Below the pieces are notes generated by a model. The model had not been told where the DNA came from. It did not search any database and saw only the letters and a list, made by a program, of their open reading frames with translations. The position numbers and the translations under genes are program-made. Shown here piece after piece: positions 17,360 through 25,662 of a stretch of 64,000 nt of DNA. The stretch lies in the NCBI RefSeq assembly GCF_017876155.1, contig NZ_JAGINP010000015.1, forward strand, positions 62,001 to 126,000, written 5' to 3'. Positions within the stretch are counted from its first letter, which is position 1, and the number at the start of each line of letters is the position of its first letter. Source of the DNA: Azospirillum rugosum (lineage in GTDB: Bacteria; Pseudomonadota; Alphaproteobacteria; Azospirillales; Azospirillaceae).

Positions 17360-18268
17360 ATGGTGCGTGTGCTGGTGACGGGAGCCGGCGGCGTCTGCGG
17401 CAGCCGCGTGGTCGCCAAGTTGCTGGAACTCGGCCACGACGTGACCGCCGTGGCCGGGCGGAGCGGACTTGGCCGGCTCCCGGCCGGAGGGGAACGGTTG
17501 ACCACGCTTGTCGGAGACCTGTGCGCCGACGACCTTCCGCTGCCGACGGAAGCCCAGGCCGTCGTTCATGCGGCGGCGCAGCTTCCCGACCCCGGCGTCG
17601 ACGTGTCCGGCCTTGTCCGCAGCAACGTCCTGGCGACGCAGCGGCTCGTCGAGCGGGCGGTTTCCATGGGCGCGCACACCTTCATCTATTTTTCGAGTCT
17701 CTCGGTCTACGGGCGGATCACCGGGCCGCAGGTCGACGAGACGACGCCGATCCTCGATCCGGAGCCTTACGGTTTGACCAAGCTGCTGGGCGAGCGTCTG
17801 GTGGCCGACCGGGCCGACCGCCTCCGCTCGATGGCGTTGCGCCTGCCCGGCGTGATCGGTCCCGGTTCGCGGCGGAACTGGCTGAGCCGGGTGATGGAGA
17901 CCGCCCGGAGGGGGGACGAGATCACCCTTTTCCAGCCCGAGGCGCCGTTCAACAACGCGGCTCATGTGGACGATGTCGCCCGTTTCGTCGGCACCCTGCT
18001 GGACGGCGACTGGACGGGCGCGGATGCCGTCACGCTGGCCGCCGCGGGGATGACCTCCATCGAGGGGGCCGCCCGCGCCGTGGTCGAGGGACTGGGCAGC
18101 CGCTCCCCCATCGCGGTGCGCGCCCATGCGGGGTCGAGCTTCACCGTGTCGAGCGCCCGGGCCACGCAGCGCTACGGCTACGCGCCCATGCCCATCGAGG
18201 CGATGCTTGCCCGCTTTGCCCGTGAGAATGCCGCCGGAAGCACCCAGGGAGCCGGCAGATGCGGCTGA
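17360..18268 (+). CDS. NAD-dependent epimerase/dehydratase (extended SDR)
   Basis: An SDR of about 300 residues with VRVLVTGAGGVCGSRVV and the active-site Tyr-x-x-x-Lys in YGLTK. It has the reduced C-terminal domain of short nucleotide-sugar reductases or epimerases. The start is uncertain. An ATG at 17330 lacks a ribosome site. GGAGGGA abuts the ATG at 17360 and is better spaced for GTG at 17363 or 17369. Its last 10 bp overlap the GmhB-like gene, so the two are coupled. The substrate is unknown. Confidence 0.82.
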   Translation: MVRVLVTGAGGVCGSRVVAKLLELGHDVTAVAGRSGLGRLPAGGERLTTLVGDLCADDLPLPTEAQAVVHAAAQLPDPGVDVSGLVRSNVLATQRLVERAVSMGAHTFIYFSSLSVYGRITGPQVDETTPILDPEPYGLTKLLGERLVADRADRLRSMALRLPGVIGPGSRRNWLSRVMETARRGDEITLFQPEAPFNNAAHVDDVARFVGTLLDGDWTGADAVTLAAAGMTSIEGAARAVVEGLGSRSPIAVRAHAGSSFTVSSARATQRYGYAPMPIEAMLARFARENAAGSTQGAGRCG

Positions 18269-18873
18269 CGGAGACCGGCGCGCCCGGCGGCGGCGCCCTG
18301 CGCCCGGCCGTTTTCCTCGATCGCGACGGAACGATCAACGCGAACGTCTTCTATGACTGTTCCGGAAAATGGGAGGCACCACGCACCGTCGACCGGTTCA
18401 CCCTGCTCCCGGGTGCGCTGGACGCCCTGGCCGCGCTCCAGGCGGCCGGCTTCGGACTCGTGCTCGTCTCCAACCAGCCGAACCATGCCCTCGGCAAAGC
18501 GTCCCCGGAGGACATGGCCGCCATCCACCGCCGCCTGGTCGCCGAGCTCGCCAGGGCCGGCATCCGGCTGACCGATGCCTTCTACTGCTACCACCACCCG
18601 AACGGACGGACGCCCGGGCTGTCCGGCCCCTGCGTCTGCCGCAAGCCAAGCCCCTACTACCTGCTCCGCGCCCGTGACCGCCACGGCATCGACATGGGAC
18701 GGTCCTGGATGGTGGGGGACCGCGCCAGCGACATCCAGTGTGGCCGCGCCGCCGGCGTGCGCACCATCCTCGTCACGTCCCCCGGCCATGCGCCGCCGGG
18801 GGCGGACGAGCCCGCTCCCGACCATTGCGCCGCCAGTCTGAACGCCGCCGCCGCGATCATTCTGGCCGCGTGA
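18259..18873 (+). CDS. gmhB: D-glycero-D-manno-heptose 1,7-bisphosphate phosphatase-like HAD protein
   Basis: A 204-residue HAD phosphatase. Motif I is FLDRDGTIN, motif II VLVSNQP, and the end motif VGDRASDIQCGRAAG. The zinc-binding insert has CYHHPNG and GPCVCRKP, characteristic of GmhB. GmhB removes the C7 phosphate of heptose 1,7-bisphosphate before nucleotidyl transfer. Its logical partner here is the kinase/cytidylyltransferase fusion at 7871. An isomerase (GmhA) is not seen in the window. A good ribosome site lies in the end of the SDR gene. Confidence 0.87.
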   Translation: MRLTETGAPGGGALRPAVFLDRDGTINANVFYDCSGKWEAPRTVDRFTLLPGALDALAALQAAGFGLVLVSNQPNHALGKASPEDMAAIHRRLVAELARAGIRLTDAFYCYHHPNGRTPGLSGPCVCRKPSPYYLLRARDRHGIDMGRSWMVGDRASDIQCGRAAGVRTILVTSPGHAPPGADEPAPDHCAASLNAAAAIILAA

Positions 18874-19004
18874 GGGCGGAACAACCCAGACGATTGCGAC
18901 TCACACGATCGCTCCAGGATGCCGACGGGATTTCCTCCCGGATCGTGTATGATCGGCGCCGGAGCCAAGCCGACGACTGTGGGCCGGAAGGAAACGAGGC
19001 AGTA

Positions 19005-20768
19005 ATGAAGGTTTTGTTCAGCAACCCGCCGTGGTGGGTCAAGCGCTTCTCCTTCGCCGGGGAAGAGGCCCCCGCATCGGCATGGCTCAGCGGGGTGCGC
19101 GCGGGTTCCCGCTGGCCGCACACCAATCCCGCCCATTCTTCCCCCGGCAACTTCGTCTTCGGCGAGTACCTGCCTTATCCCTTTTTCATGGGCTATGCCG
19201 CCAGCTACACGGCCCGGGCGACGGGGGCCAAGGTGGTGTTCCGGGATTCCATCGCCCTGCGGGAATCCTACGCCGCCTACTTCGCCCACCTCGCCGAGGA
19301 ACGCTACGACTACATCGTCCTGGAGACGGCCACCCCCTGCTGGGAGCAGGACCAGGAGATCGTCCGGCAGATCAAGGCGCGCGCTCCCGAGACCCGCATC
19401 GTGCTGACCGGCGCCCTGTCGGTCAAAGGCGAGACGCTGCTGGAGGAACATCCGGTCCACGCCGTGATCCAGGGCGAATACGAAAAAGGGGTCCTGCGGG
19501 TGCTGAACGGCGCCTCCGGCGTCATCCCGTATGACCTGCTGACCGTCGAGGAGATGAACGCCGCGCCCTACCCCTATTGGGACGAGGTCATCGCCCATCG
19601 CTACTGGGATCCCAACCCGGTCGGGCAAAAGGCGCCACAGCTTCAGGTTTGGGCCAGCCGCGGCTGCCCCTACAAGTGCATCTTTTGCGTGTGGCCGGCG
19701 ACGATGACCGGCAACGATCCCGACGGCACCGGAAAACGGACCGTGCGCTTCTACAGCCCGGATTACATCGAGGGGATGCTGCGCGACCTCGTCGGGCGAT
19801 ACGGCTACAAATCGATCTATTTCGACGACGACACCTTCAATCTCAGCGACCGGCATGTGCTCGGCATCTGCGAGGTGATGGGTCGCCTGAACCTGCCGTG
19901 GTCGGCCATGTGCCGGGCCGACACGGTGTCCATGGACACGTGGCGGGCCATGCGCGAGTCCGGCTGCTTCGGCGTCAAGCTCGGCTTCGAGAGCGGCAAC
20001 CAATGGGTCAACGACAACATCGTCAACAAGCGCCTGGATCTGGAACGGGCCCACACGGTGGTGCATGAGCTCAAGCGCCTGGGGATGACGGTGCACGGCA
20101 CCTTCACCTATGGGCTGCCGGGCGAAACGCCCGCGCAGATGATGGACACCAAGCGCTACATCGCCCGGCTGCCGCTCGACACCTACCAGGAGACCGGCTG
20201 CGGCGAGATCGATGGAACGCCCCTGGCAACGCTGCGCGAGAAGGGCCAACTCGACCGCTACCAGGGAGCGGCCCTCGACGACCGCTACCTGTTCGTTCCC
20301 GACGGCGGCGAGAAGATGCGCCGCTTGGCCGAGTCCTCCGAGCTTGCCATCGGCATGGACCAGCCCAAGGACACCTCCGAGGTCCTGCAACGGCAATGGA
20401 GCCGGCTGGGCCGGGCCATTGCCGGCGCGGCGGCGGCGGGTCCGGTCGGCGCGTGGGGGATTGGCACCGACTTTCAGGAAGCGCTGCGCCGCACCCCCGA
20501 ACTGTCCGCTCTGGTCGCCGCCGGCCGCGTCCGGCTCTACGATGGCGCACGCGCCGGGGAAACGCTTGGCGGCATGACCATCCACAGCCCGTCCGCCCTG
20601 CCCGCGTCCCATGAAGCGGTTTTCCTCACCGCGCGCATGCTGGCTTCACGGAACAGCATGCAGCAGGAAGCAAGGCGCCTGGGCGTGGCTGCGGAGCGCC
20701 TGCGCGACGTCTATGACGAGGACGCCTGCGATGAGGATGGCGGGCCCTCCCCGCTTCCACAGGATTAA
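19005..20768 (+). CDS. B12-binding-fold radical SAM protein with C-terminal Rossmann module
   Basis: A 587-residue protein in three parts. Residues 1-170 have a cobalamin-binding-like fold but lack an obvious D-x-H-x-x-G motif. The radical SAM core has Cys221-x3-Cys225-x2-Cys228 (RGCPYKCIFC). Residues about 475-570 (GAWGIGTDF, VRLYDG, LGGMTIHSP, AVFLTA) follow the same order as the PglD-N-like Rossmann modules found elsewhere in the locus. GAGGC precedes the ATG. Relatives include methylthiotransferase- or C-methyltransferase-like enzymes. The reaction here is unknown. The fused module may bind a nucleotide or sugar ligand. Confidence 0.85.
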   Translation: MKVLFSNPPWWVKRFSFAGEEAPASAWLSGVRAGSRWPHTNPAHSSPGNFVFGEYLPYPFFMGYAASYTARATGAKVVFRDSIALRESYAAYFAHLAEERYDYIVLETATPCWEQDQEIVRQIKARAPETRIVLTGALSVKGETLLEEHPVHAVIQGEYEKGVLRVLNGASGVIPYDLLTVEEMNAAPYPYWDEVIAHRYWDPNPVGQKAPQLQVWASRGCPYKCIFCVWPATMTGNDPDGTGKRTVRFYSPDYIEGMLRDLVGRYGYKSIYFDDDTFNLSDRHVLGICEVMGRLNLPWSAMCRADTVSMDTWRAMRESGCFGVKLGFESGNQWVNDNIVNKRLDLERAHTVVHELKRLGMTVHGTFTYGLPGETPAQMMDTKRYIARLPLDTYQETGCGEIDGTPLATLREKGQLDRYQGAALDDRYLFVPDGGEKMRRLAESSELAIGMDQPKDTSEVLQRQWSRLGRAIAGAAAAGPVGAWGIGTDFQEALRRTPELSALVAAGRVRLYDGARAGETLGGMTIHSPSALPASHEAVFLTARMLASRNSMQQEARRLGVAAERLRDVYDEDACDEDGGPSPLPQD

Positions 20769-20785
20769 GGGTTTTTTAAATTGAT

Positions 20786-20818
20786 TGGGAGGAGCATTCC
20801 ACCACTCCCATCCTTTTT
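20786..20818 (+). terminator. Possible intrinsic terminator after the radical SAM gene
   Basis: TGGGAG and CTCCCA form a 6-bp stem with a 13-base loop, followed within three bases by TTTTT. The stem is short, so it may be weak. Confidence 0.4.
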
Positions 20819-20899
20819 CCCCGGCCCGGCATGGCCGACCGCCTGTGGAGATCTCCACAAGACGGCCGCATGGCAACCCGCCGCACCGATGATGGCTTC

Positions 20900-22660
20900 A
20901 TGAACATACTTGGCCTGTCCTTCGATTATCATGATGCCGCCGCGGCGTTGCTGTCCAATGGTCGAATCATCGCCGCGGTTCACGAGGAACGTTTTTCCCG
21001 CAAGAAGAACGACTCCGGCTTTCCCGGCCAGGCCGTCGCCTGCTGCCTGGAAAAGGCCGGACTGACGGCGGCGGATCTCGACTGGGTCGTGCATTACGAA
21101 CGGCCCGCCCTGAAATTCGACCGCGTCCTGCGAACGGCCATGACGCAGCCCCGGCACGCCTTCGGCCGGCTTCGGGAAACTGCGGTCGACTGGCTGCGCG
21201 ACGGCAAGTTCGAGGTGCGCGAGCGGATCTGCCGGTCGCTCGGCGTGGCCCGGGAGCGCGTCGTCTTCGCCGAGCATCACCGTGCCCATGCCGCCGCGGC
21301 CTTCTTCTGTTCGCCCTTCGAGGAGGCGGCCGTCGTCACCATCGACGGAGTCGGCGAATTCGCCACGGCCAGCATCGCCCACGGCCGGGGCCGGGACATC
21401 CGGCCGCTGATGTCGGTCCGCTACCCCCACTCGCTCGGTCTCTTCTACAGCGCCTTCACCGCCTATCTCGGGTTCGAGGTCAACGAGGGCGAGTACAAGG
21501 TGATGGGGATGGCAAGCTACGGCACGCCGCGCCTGGGGCGCGAAATGCTGGAGCTGTTCGACCTGCGCCCCGACGGCGGATTCCGGCTGCGCCAGGAGCT
21601 GTTCGACTTTCGCTGGCCGGAGGACATGCCCTTCACGCAACGTCTGATCGACTGGTTGGGACCGCCGCGGTCGCCGGAAAGCCCGTTCCGGCCCATCGGG
21701 GACGATGCCGATCCGGACGTCCGCCGCTCCCGGCATTACGCCGACGTGGCGGCCAGCGTGCAGTTCTGCACCGAGGAGGTGATCCTCCATATGGTGCGGC
21801 ATGCCATGGAGCGTTGCGGCTGCCGGCAGGTCTGCCTCGCCGGCGGCGTGGCGCTCAACTCCGTGGCCAACGGGCGCATCCAGCGGGAATTGGGGTGCGA
21901 CCTGTTCGTTCAGCCCGCCGCGGGGGATGCGGGATCGGCGCTCGGGGCGGCGCTGCTGCAATGGCACGCCACGCCGGGCCATCCGCGCACGCCCCCCCTG
22001 ACCACCGCCCACCTCGGCGCCGAATTCGGCGAGGCTGACATCCTGGCGGCGATCGAAGAGGCCTTTCTCATCCCGGCCCGCATCTTCGACACGACGGAGG
22101 AGCTTTACGACGGCGTGGCGGAGCGCCTGGCCGAGGGGTCGGTCATCGGCTGGTTCCAGGGCCGGGCGGAATGGGGGCCCAGGGCGCTTGGCGCGCGGAG
22201 CATCCTCGCCGATCCCCGGCGGATCGACATGAAGACGATCGTCAACGAGAAGATCAAGTTCCGCGAGCCGTTCCGGCCCTTCGCCCCGTCGGTTCTGGCC
22301 GAGCGGGCGACGGAATATTTCGAGCTGGACCCCGGCGGCGGCCCGTCCTCCCCGGAGCGTTTCATGCTGTCGGTGTGCCGGGTGCGGCCGGACAAAGCCG
22401 CGGAGGTGCCGGCGATCACCCATGTCGACGGAACGGCGCGCGTGCATCTGGTCGAACGCGCGGCCAACCCCGCCTATTACGACCTCATCGCCGCCTTCGC
22501 CGCGCGGACCGGCACGCCGATGCTTCTCAACACCTCGTTCAACCTGCGCGGCGAACCGATCGTCAACGCCCCGGCCAACGCGATCCGCACTTTCCAGTGG
22601 AGCGGCATGGACGCCCTGGTGATGGGGCGGTGCCTGCTGGAAAAAGGAGAAGCCCTTTGA
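20900..22660 (+). CDS. Carbamoyltransferase, NodU/CmcH/TobZ family (copy 2)
   Basis: A 586-residue paralog of the protein at 809. The metal site is HHRAHAAAAFFCSPF. The YrdC-like domain has GWFQGRAEWGPRALGARS and NTSFNLRGEPIV. The start is placed at MNILGLSFDYHDAAAAL by family alignment, though its Shine-Dalgarno is weak. Its TGA overlaps a TTG start of the SGNH gene (TTGA), with AAGGAG just upstream, so the two are translationally coupled. Two divergent carbamoyltransferases in one locus suggest two carbamoylation sites or two acceptors. Confidence 0.92.
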   Translation: MNILGLSFDYHDAAAALLSNGRIIAAVHEERFSRKKNDSGFPGQAVACCLEKAGLTAADLDWVVHYERPALKFDRVLRTAMTQPRHAFGRLRETAVDWLRDGKFEVRERICRSLGVARERVVFAEHHRAHAAAAFFCSPFEEAAVVTIDGVGEFATASIAHGRGRDIRPLMSVRYPHSLGLFYSAFTAYLGFEVNEGEYKVMGMASYGTPRLGREMLELFDLRPDGGFRLRQELFDFRWPEDMPFTQRLIDWLGPPRSPESPFRPIGDDADPDVRRSRHYADVAASVQFCTEEVILHMVRHAMERCGCRQVCLAGGVALNSVANGRIQRELGCDLFVQPAAGDAGSALGAALLQWHATPGHPRTPPLTTAHLGAEFGEADILAAIEEAFLIPARIFDTTEELYDGVAERLAEGSVIGWFQGRAEWGPRALGARSILADPRRIDMKTIVNEKIKFREPFRPFAPSVLAERATEYFELDPGGGPSSPERFMLSVCRVRPDKAAEVPAITHVDGTARVHLVERAANPAYYDLIAAFAARTGTPMLLNTSFNLRGEPIVNAPANAIRTFQWSGMDALVMGRCLLEKGEAL

Positions 22661-24033
22661 AGATCCTGATTCTTCCCGATCGGCAGTCCCTCGACCGCCC
22701 AGGGGCGGCGCGCATGGTCCAGGCGGTGCGCTCGCGGTTCGGGCAGGATGCGGAGCTGGTGTTCGGGACGACGCCGGAACAGGCCGCAGCCTTCCCCGAC
22801 CTGCCGGCCACGCGTCTGCCGCGCGACACCGCGATCGGCGACTCCTCCTTCACGCACTGGGTGCTGGCGCTGAGCATCCTGCCGGTCTTCGAAGGCTGGG
22901 AGTCGGTCGATCTGCCGGGAGACGCCGCCACCCGCGAGGGCAAGGCCCTGTTCATGATGGAGCCCGACGGCTTCCTGCACCCCCTGTACTTCGATGCCTC
23001 CGGCCGGCCGTCCACCCCGATAACCGCGGCGGAAAACCCGCACATCGAACAGAACATCTTCATCAGGATGGCTCCGCGCACGGAACGCGGCTCAAGCTAC
23101 TTCTTTCCGTACGCCACCTACTTCAGCCTGATGCCGTCCGCCTTCGGGCCGGTGAACGAATTCGGGCTGCGCCTGAACGTCGATCTCCGCAGCCTGGAAA
23201 CGCGCGATCCGGACCACCGGGTCGTCGTCGTCCTGGGCGGCTCCTCGGCTTGGAGCCCGTGCTGCCTTCACGAGGAGATGTTCCCCTCCCTCCTGGAAGA
23301 GCGGCTGAACGCGCACAGCCGGGACCGCGGGCTCGGCACCCGCTTCACCGTGCTCAACATGGCGCTGCCAGGCAACACGGTGCTCAACCAGATCATCACC
23401 TACGTTCTGTTCTGCCACCGCCTGAACCCGGACATCGTCCTGACCTACGACGGGTTCAACGACTTGGCCAACGGGATCCAGACCGACCCGCATCTCCTCA
23501 ACCAGCACGACATCACGTACCTTCCCGAATGGGAAAGCTGGGCCAAGGCCCTGATGGGCGCCAAGCACGTGTCGCCCCTGCAGCCCACGACGGCCGACGA
23601 ACCGATCCGCGTGCTCAACGGACCGGAAGCGACGGTCCGCGCCTTTCTTGCCCGCAAGCGCCAGCTCATGCGGATGGTGCGCGATGCCGGGGCCGCCTTC
23701 GTCTGGGGCATCCAGCCGTCCTGGTTCGGCAAGGAGCCGTCCCCCCAGGAACACGCCATGTTCGAGCGAATCCGCAAGCTCTGGCCGCGGGCGCTGCCGC
23801 TGTATGCGGCCATGCCCAGGCTTTACGAACTCGTGCGCAAGCACCAGAATGTCCCGGATGACGGCAATCTCGTGGACGTGCACGCGCATTTCGGCGGCTA
23901 TGGCGCCGACGCGACACTGTTCGTCGACCATGCCCACCTCACCCCCGCCGGCGACCGCATCGTTGCCGACCTCTTCTTCACCTGCATCGCCGAACGAATC
24001 CTGCCGAACCTCGGTCCACGGAGGGCCTCGTGA
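22657..24033 (+). CDS. SGNH/GDSL-like hydrolase
   Basis: A 458-residue protein with a TTG start coupled to the carbamoyltransferase stop. The N-terminal 190 residues are unassigned. The SGNH part has VVLGGSSAWS (Ser196/197), the Asn block YDGFNDLANG, and DHAHLTPAGDRIVADLF (Asp-x-x-His). There is no signal peptide or membrane segment, so it may act in the cytoplasm on the same acceptor as the carbamoyltransferase. It overlaps the next gene as GTGA. Hydrolase or acyltransferase activity is inferred from family only. Confidence 0.8.
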   Translation: MKILILPDRQSLDRPGAARMVQAVRSRFGQDAELVFGTTPEQAAAFPDLPATRLPRDTAIGDSSFTHWVLALSILPVFEGWESVDLPGDAATREGKALFMMEPDGFLHPLYFDASGRPSTPITAAENPHIEQNIFIRMAPRTERGSSYFFPYATYFSLMPSAFGPVNEFGLRLNVDLRSLETRDPDHRVVVVLGGSSAWSPCCLHEEMFPSLLEERLNAHSRDRGLGTRFTVLNMALPGNTVLNQIITYVLFCHRLNPDIVLTYDGFNDLANGIQTDPHLLNQHDITYLPEWESWAKALMGAKHVSPLQPTTADEPIRVLNGPEATVRAFLARKRQLMRMVRDAGAAFVWGIQPSWFGKEPSPQEHAMFERIRKLWPRALPLYAAMPRLYELVRKHQNVPDDGNLVDVHAHFGGYGADATLFVDHAHLTPAGDRIVADLFFTCIAERILPNLGPRRAS

Positions 24034-24260
24034 CGACAGCCCCCACGACGGCCGGCAAGGAAGCCTCCGACCAGGACAAGCTGCGCGCCGAGCGCCGGCG
24101 CATCCTTGGCATCGCCTGGCGCATCCTGGTCGAGGAACGGCGGCCCCTCGTCGCGCTCTACCTTGTGCTCGACCTGCGCCAGCTGGCGCCGCTGGCCGTG
24201 GCGGCCCGCACCGAGCCGCCCAAGCGCGAGCGCTCCCCTTTCATCTACGACATGCGCTGA
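24030..24260 (+). CDS. Small conserved-type protein of unknown function
   Basis: 76 residues, highly charged at the N-terminus, with an amphipathic middle (LVALYLVLDLRQLAPLAVA) and the tail SPFIYDMR. It is not recognised. The start is GTG, overlapping the SGNH stop (GTGA), with GGAGGGC eight bases upstream, so translation is well supported. Small proteins commonly accompany carbamoyltransferase genes, as at 603. This one has no convincing membrane segment. A chaperone or partner role is a guess. Confidence 0.6.
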   Translation: MTTAPTTAGKEASDQDKLRAERRRILGIAWRILVEERRPLVALYLVLDLRQLAPLAVAARTEPPKRERSPFIYDMR

Positions 24261-24276
24261 CCGGAGCGGGGGCGCG

Positions 24277-25119
24277 ATGACGCAACAGACCTGGGCCAAT
24301 CCGGACGTCTTCGACTTCTACCGGGCCATGCCGTTCAACATGACCGCGGGGCCGGAGGCGATGGCCGACGAGCTGCGGCACCGCAACCCGGTCGAGGAAT
24401 ACCCCCCGCTCGGCAAGCTTCTCTTTCCTGGCCGGACCGTCCTGGAAGTCGGCTGCGGCACGGGATGGATGAGCAACGGCATCGCCGCCCACTGCCGCTG
24501 CGCCGTAACCGGCATCGACTTCAATCCGGTCGCCATCGACTTCGCGCGCCGTCTGGCCCAGGATCTGGGAACGTCCGCCCGCTTCGAAGCCGCGGACCTC
24601 TTCACCTATCGCCCGGCAGCGCCCGCCGACGTCGTGATCTCGCTCGGCGTGCTGCACCATACGGACAACTGCCACGAGGCTCTGCGACGGGTCTGCCGGG
24701 AGATGGTCCGTCCGGGCGGATTTCTGCTGGTCGGCCTTTATCATGCCGGGGGAAGAAGGCCATTCCTGGAACACTTCGCCGGCCTGCGCGCCGCCGGAGC
24801 CTCGGACGATGAGCTGTACGGCGAGTTCCGCACGCTTTTCGGGGCACAGAGGATCGACGAGGCTCACCTGCGCTCCTGGTTCCGCGACCAGGTCTGCCAC
24901 CCCCACGAGACGCAGCACACGCTGGCCGACATCCTCCCGGTGCTGGAAGACAGCGGCATGACGCTCGCCGCGACCTCAGTCAACGACTACCGCCCGATCC
25001 GCGTGCTGGCCGATGTGATGGCGGCGGAAGCCACCCTGGAGGCGACCGCGCGTGAGCGCCTGGCACAACGCGCCTACTTCCCCGGCTTCTTCACGGTGCT
25101 GGCGCGCCGACGGTCCTGA
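24277..25119 (+). CDS. Class I SAM-dependent methyltransferase
   Basis: A 280-residue methyltransferase. Motif I is VLEVGCGTGWMSNGIA, motif II GIDFNPVAIDFA, and motif IV VVISLGVLHHT. The C-terminal part is a longer lid. GGAGCGGGGG lies upstream of the ATG. It is the last gene of the block from 17360 and follows the carbamoyltransferase and SGNH genes, so O- or N-methylation of the same sugar is plausible. The acceptor is unknown. Confidence 0.88.
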   Translation: MTQQTWANPDVFDFYRAMPFNMTAGPEAMADELRHRNPVEEYPPLGKLLFPGRTVLEVGCGTGWMSNGIAAHCRCAVTGIDFNPVAIDFARRLAQDLGTSARFEAADLFTYRPAAPADVVISLGVLHHTDNCHEALRRVCREMVRPGGFLLVGLYHAGGRRPFLEHFAGLRAAGASDDELYGEFRTLFGAQRIDEAHLRSWFRDQVCHPHETQHTLADILPVLEDSGMTLAATSVNDYRPIRVLADVMAAEATLEATARERLAQRAYFPGFFTVLARRRS

Positions 25120-25200
25120 CCCCAATTCCGTCCGATCACGCCCATGGGCCTCCTCCACGAGGTCCGGCCGGCGCGGCGGTCGGGTCGGTCGCCGACCGCA

Positions 25201-25644
25201 TCACCCCAGGGCGCGGACGATGCCGTAGGCGACCGCGCCCTGGAGCAGAACGGCTGTGGCCAGAAGGGCCATGCGCAGCCGCCGTATCCGCCGAGGCCCT
25301 TGCGTCCGGGCGCGCTCTTCGGCGGCCAGCACCCCTTCGATCCAGGGATAGGCGTTGATGACACGGGGAAACCGCGAGCGGTCCAGTGACCCGGCGATCT
25401 CCCGCCAGTGCTGGCTGGCGATGACCACCACCGCGCCTTCGGCGAGGGGCGTGGCGACCTGAGCGGGGTTGAGAATGGGCAGGCCGCCCACGGTGCCGGT
25501 CTTGTGACTGTCGAGGAAGGCCGCCACCCGTGCCCCGCTCCGGCCATCGAGAGCGTGCTTCAGGATGTGCCCGCCACGCCCGGCGCCGTAGATGTAAAGC
25601 GGAACGCCGACGGGCAGAGCGGTGGGCGTGTCCATGGTCTCCAT
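25201..25644 (-). CDS. PglD/NeuD-N-like Rossmann protein with C-terminal membrane segment
   Basis: 147 residues. Residues 14-105 read PLYIYGAGRGGHILKHAL, AAFLDSHKTGTVGGLPIL, VVVIASQHW and INAYPWIEGVL. This is the sugar-binding Rossmann subdomain that opens PglD/NeuD-type acetyltransferases, here without the left-handed beta-helix. One membrane helix (about 124-145) closes the protein. The same module is fused to SGNH genes at 35710 and 37449. ATG at 25635 is an alternative start. It is 18 bp downstream of the SGNH gene at 25663. The role is unknown. Confidence 0.7.
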   Translation of the reverse strand: METMDTPTALPVGVPLYIYGAGRGGHILKHALDGRSGARVAAFLDSHKTGTVGGLPILNPAQVATPLAEGAVVVIASQHWREIAGSLDRSRFPRVINAYPWIEGVLAAEERARTQGPRRIRRLRMALLATAVLLQGAVAYGIVRALG

Positions 25645-25662
25645 CGCGGACCCCCGGTGTTT

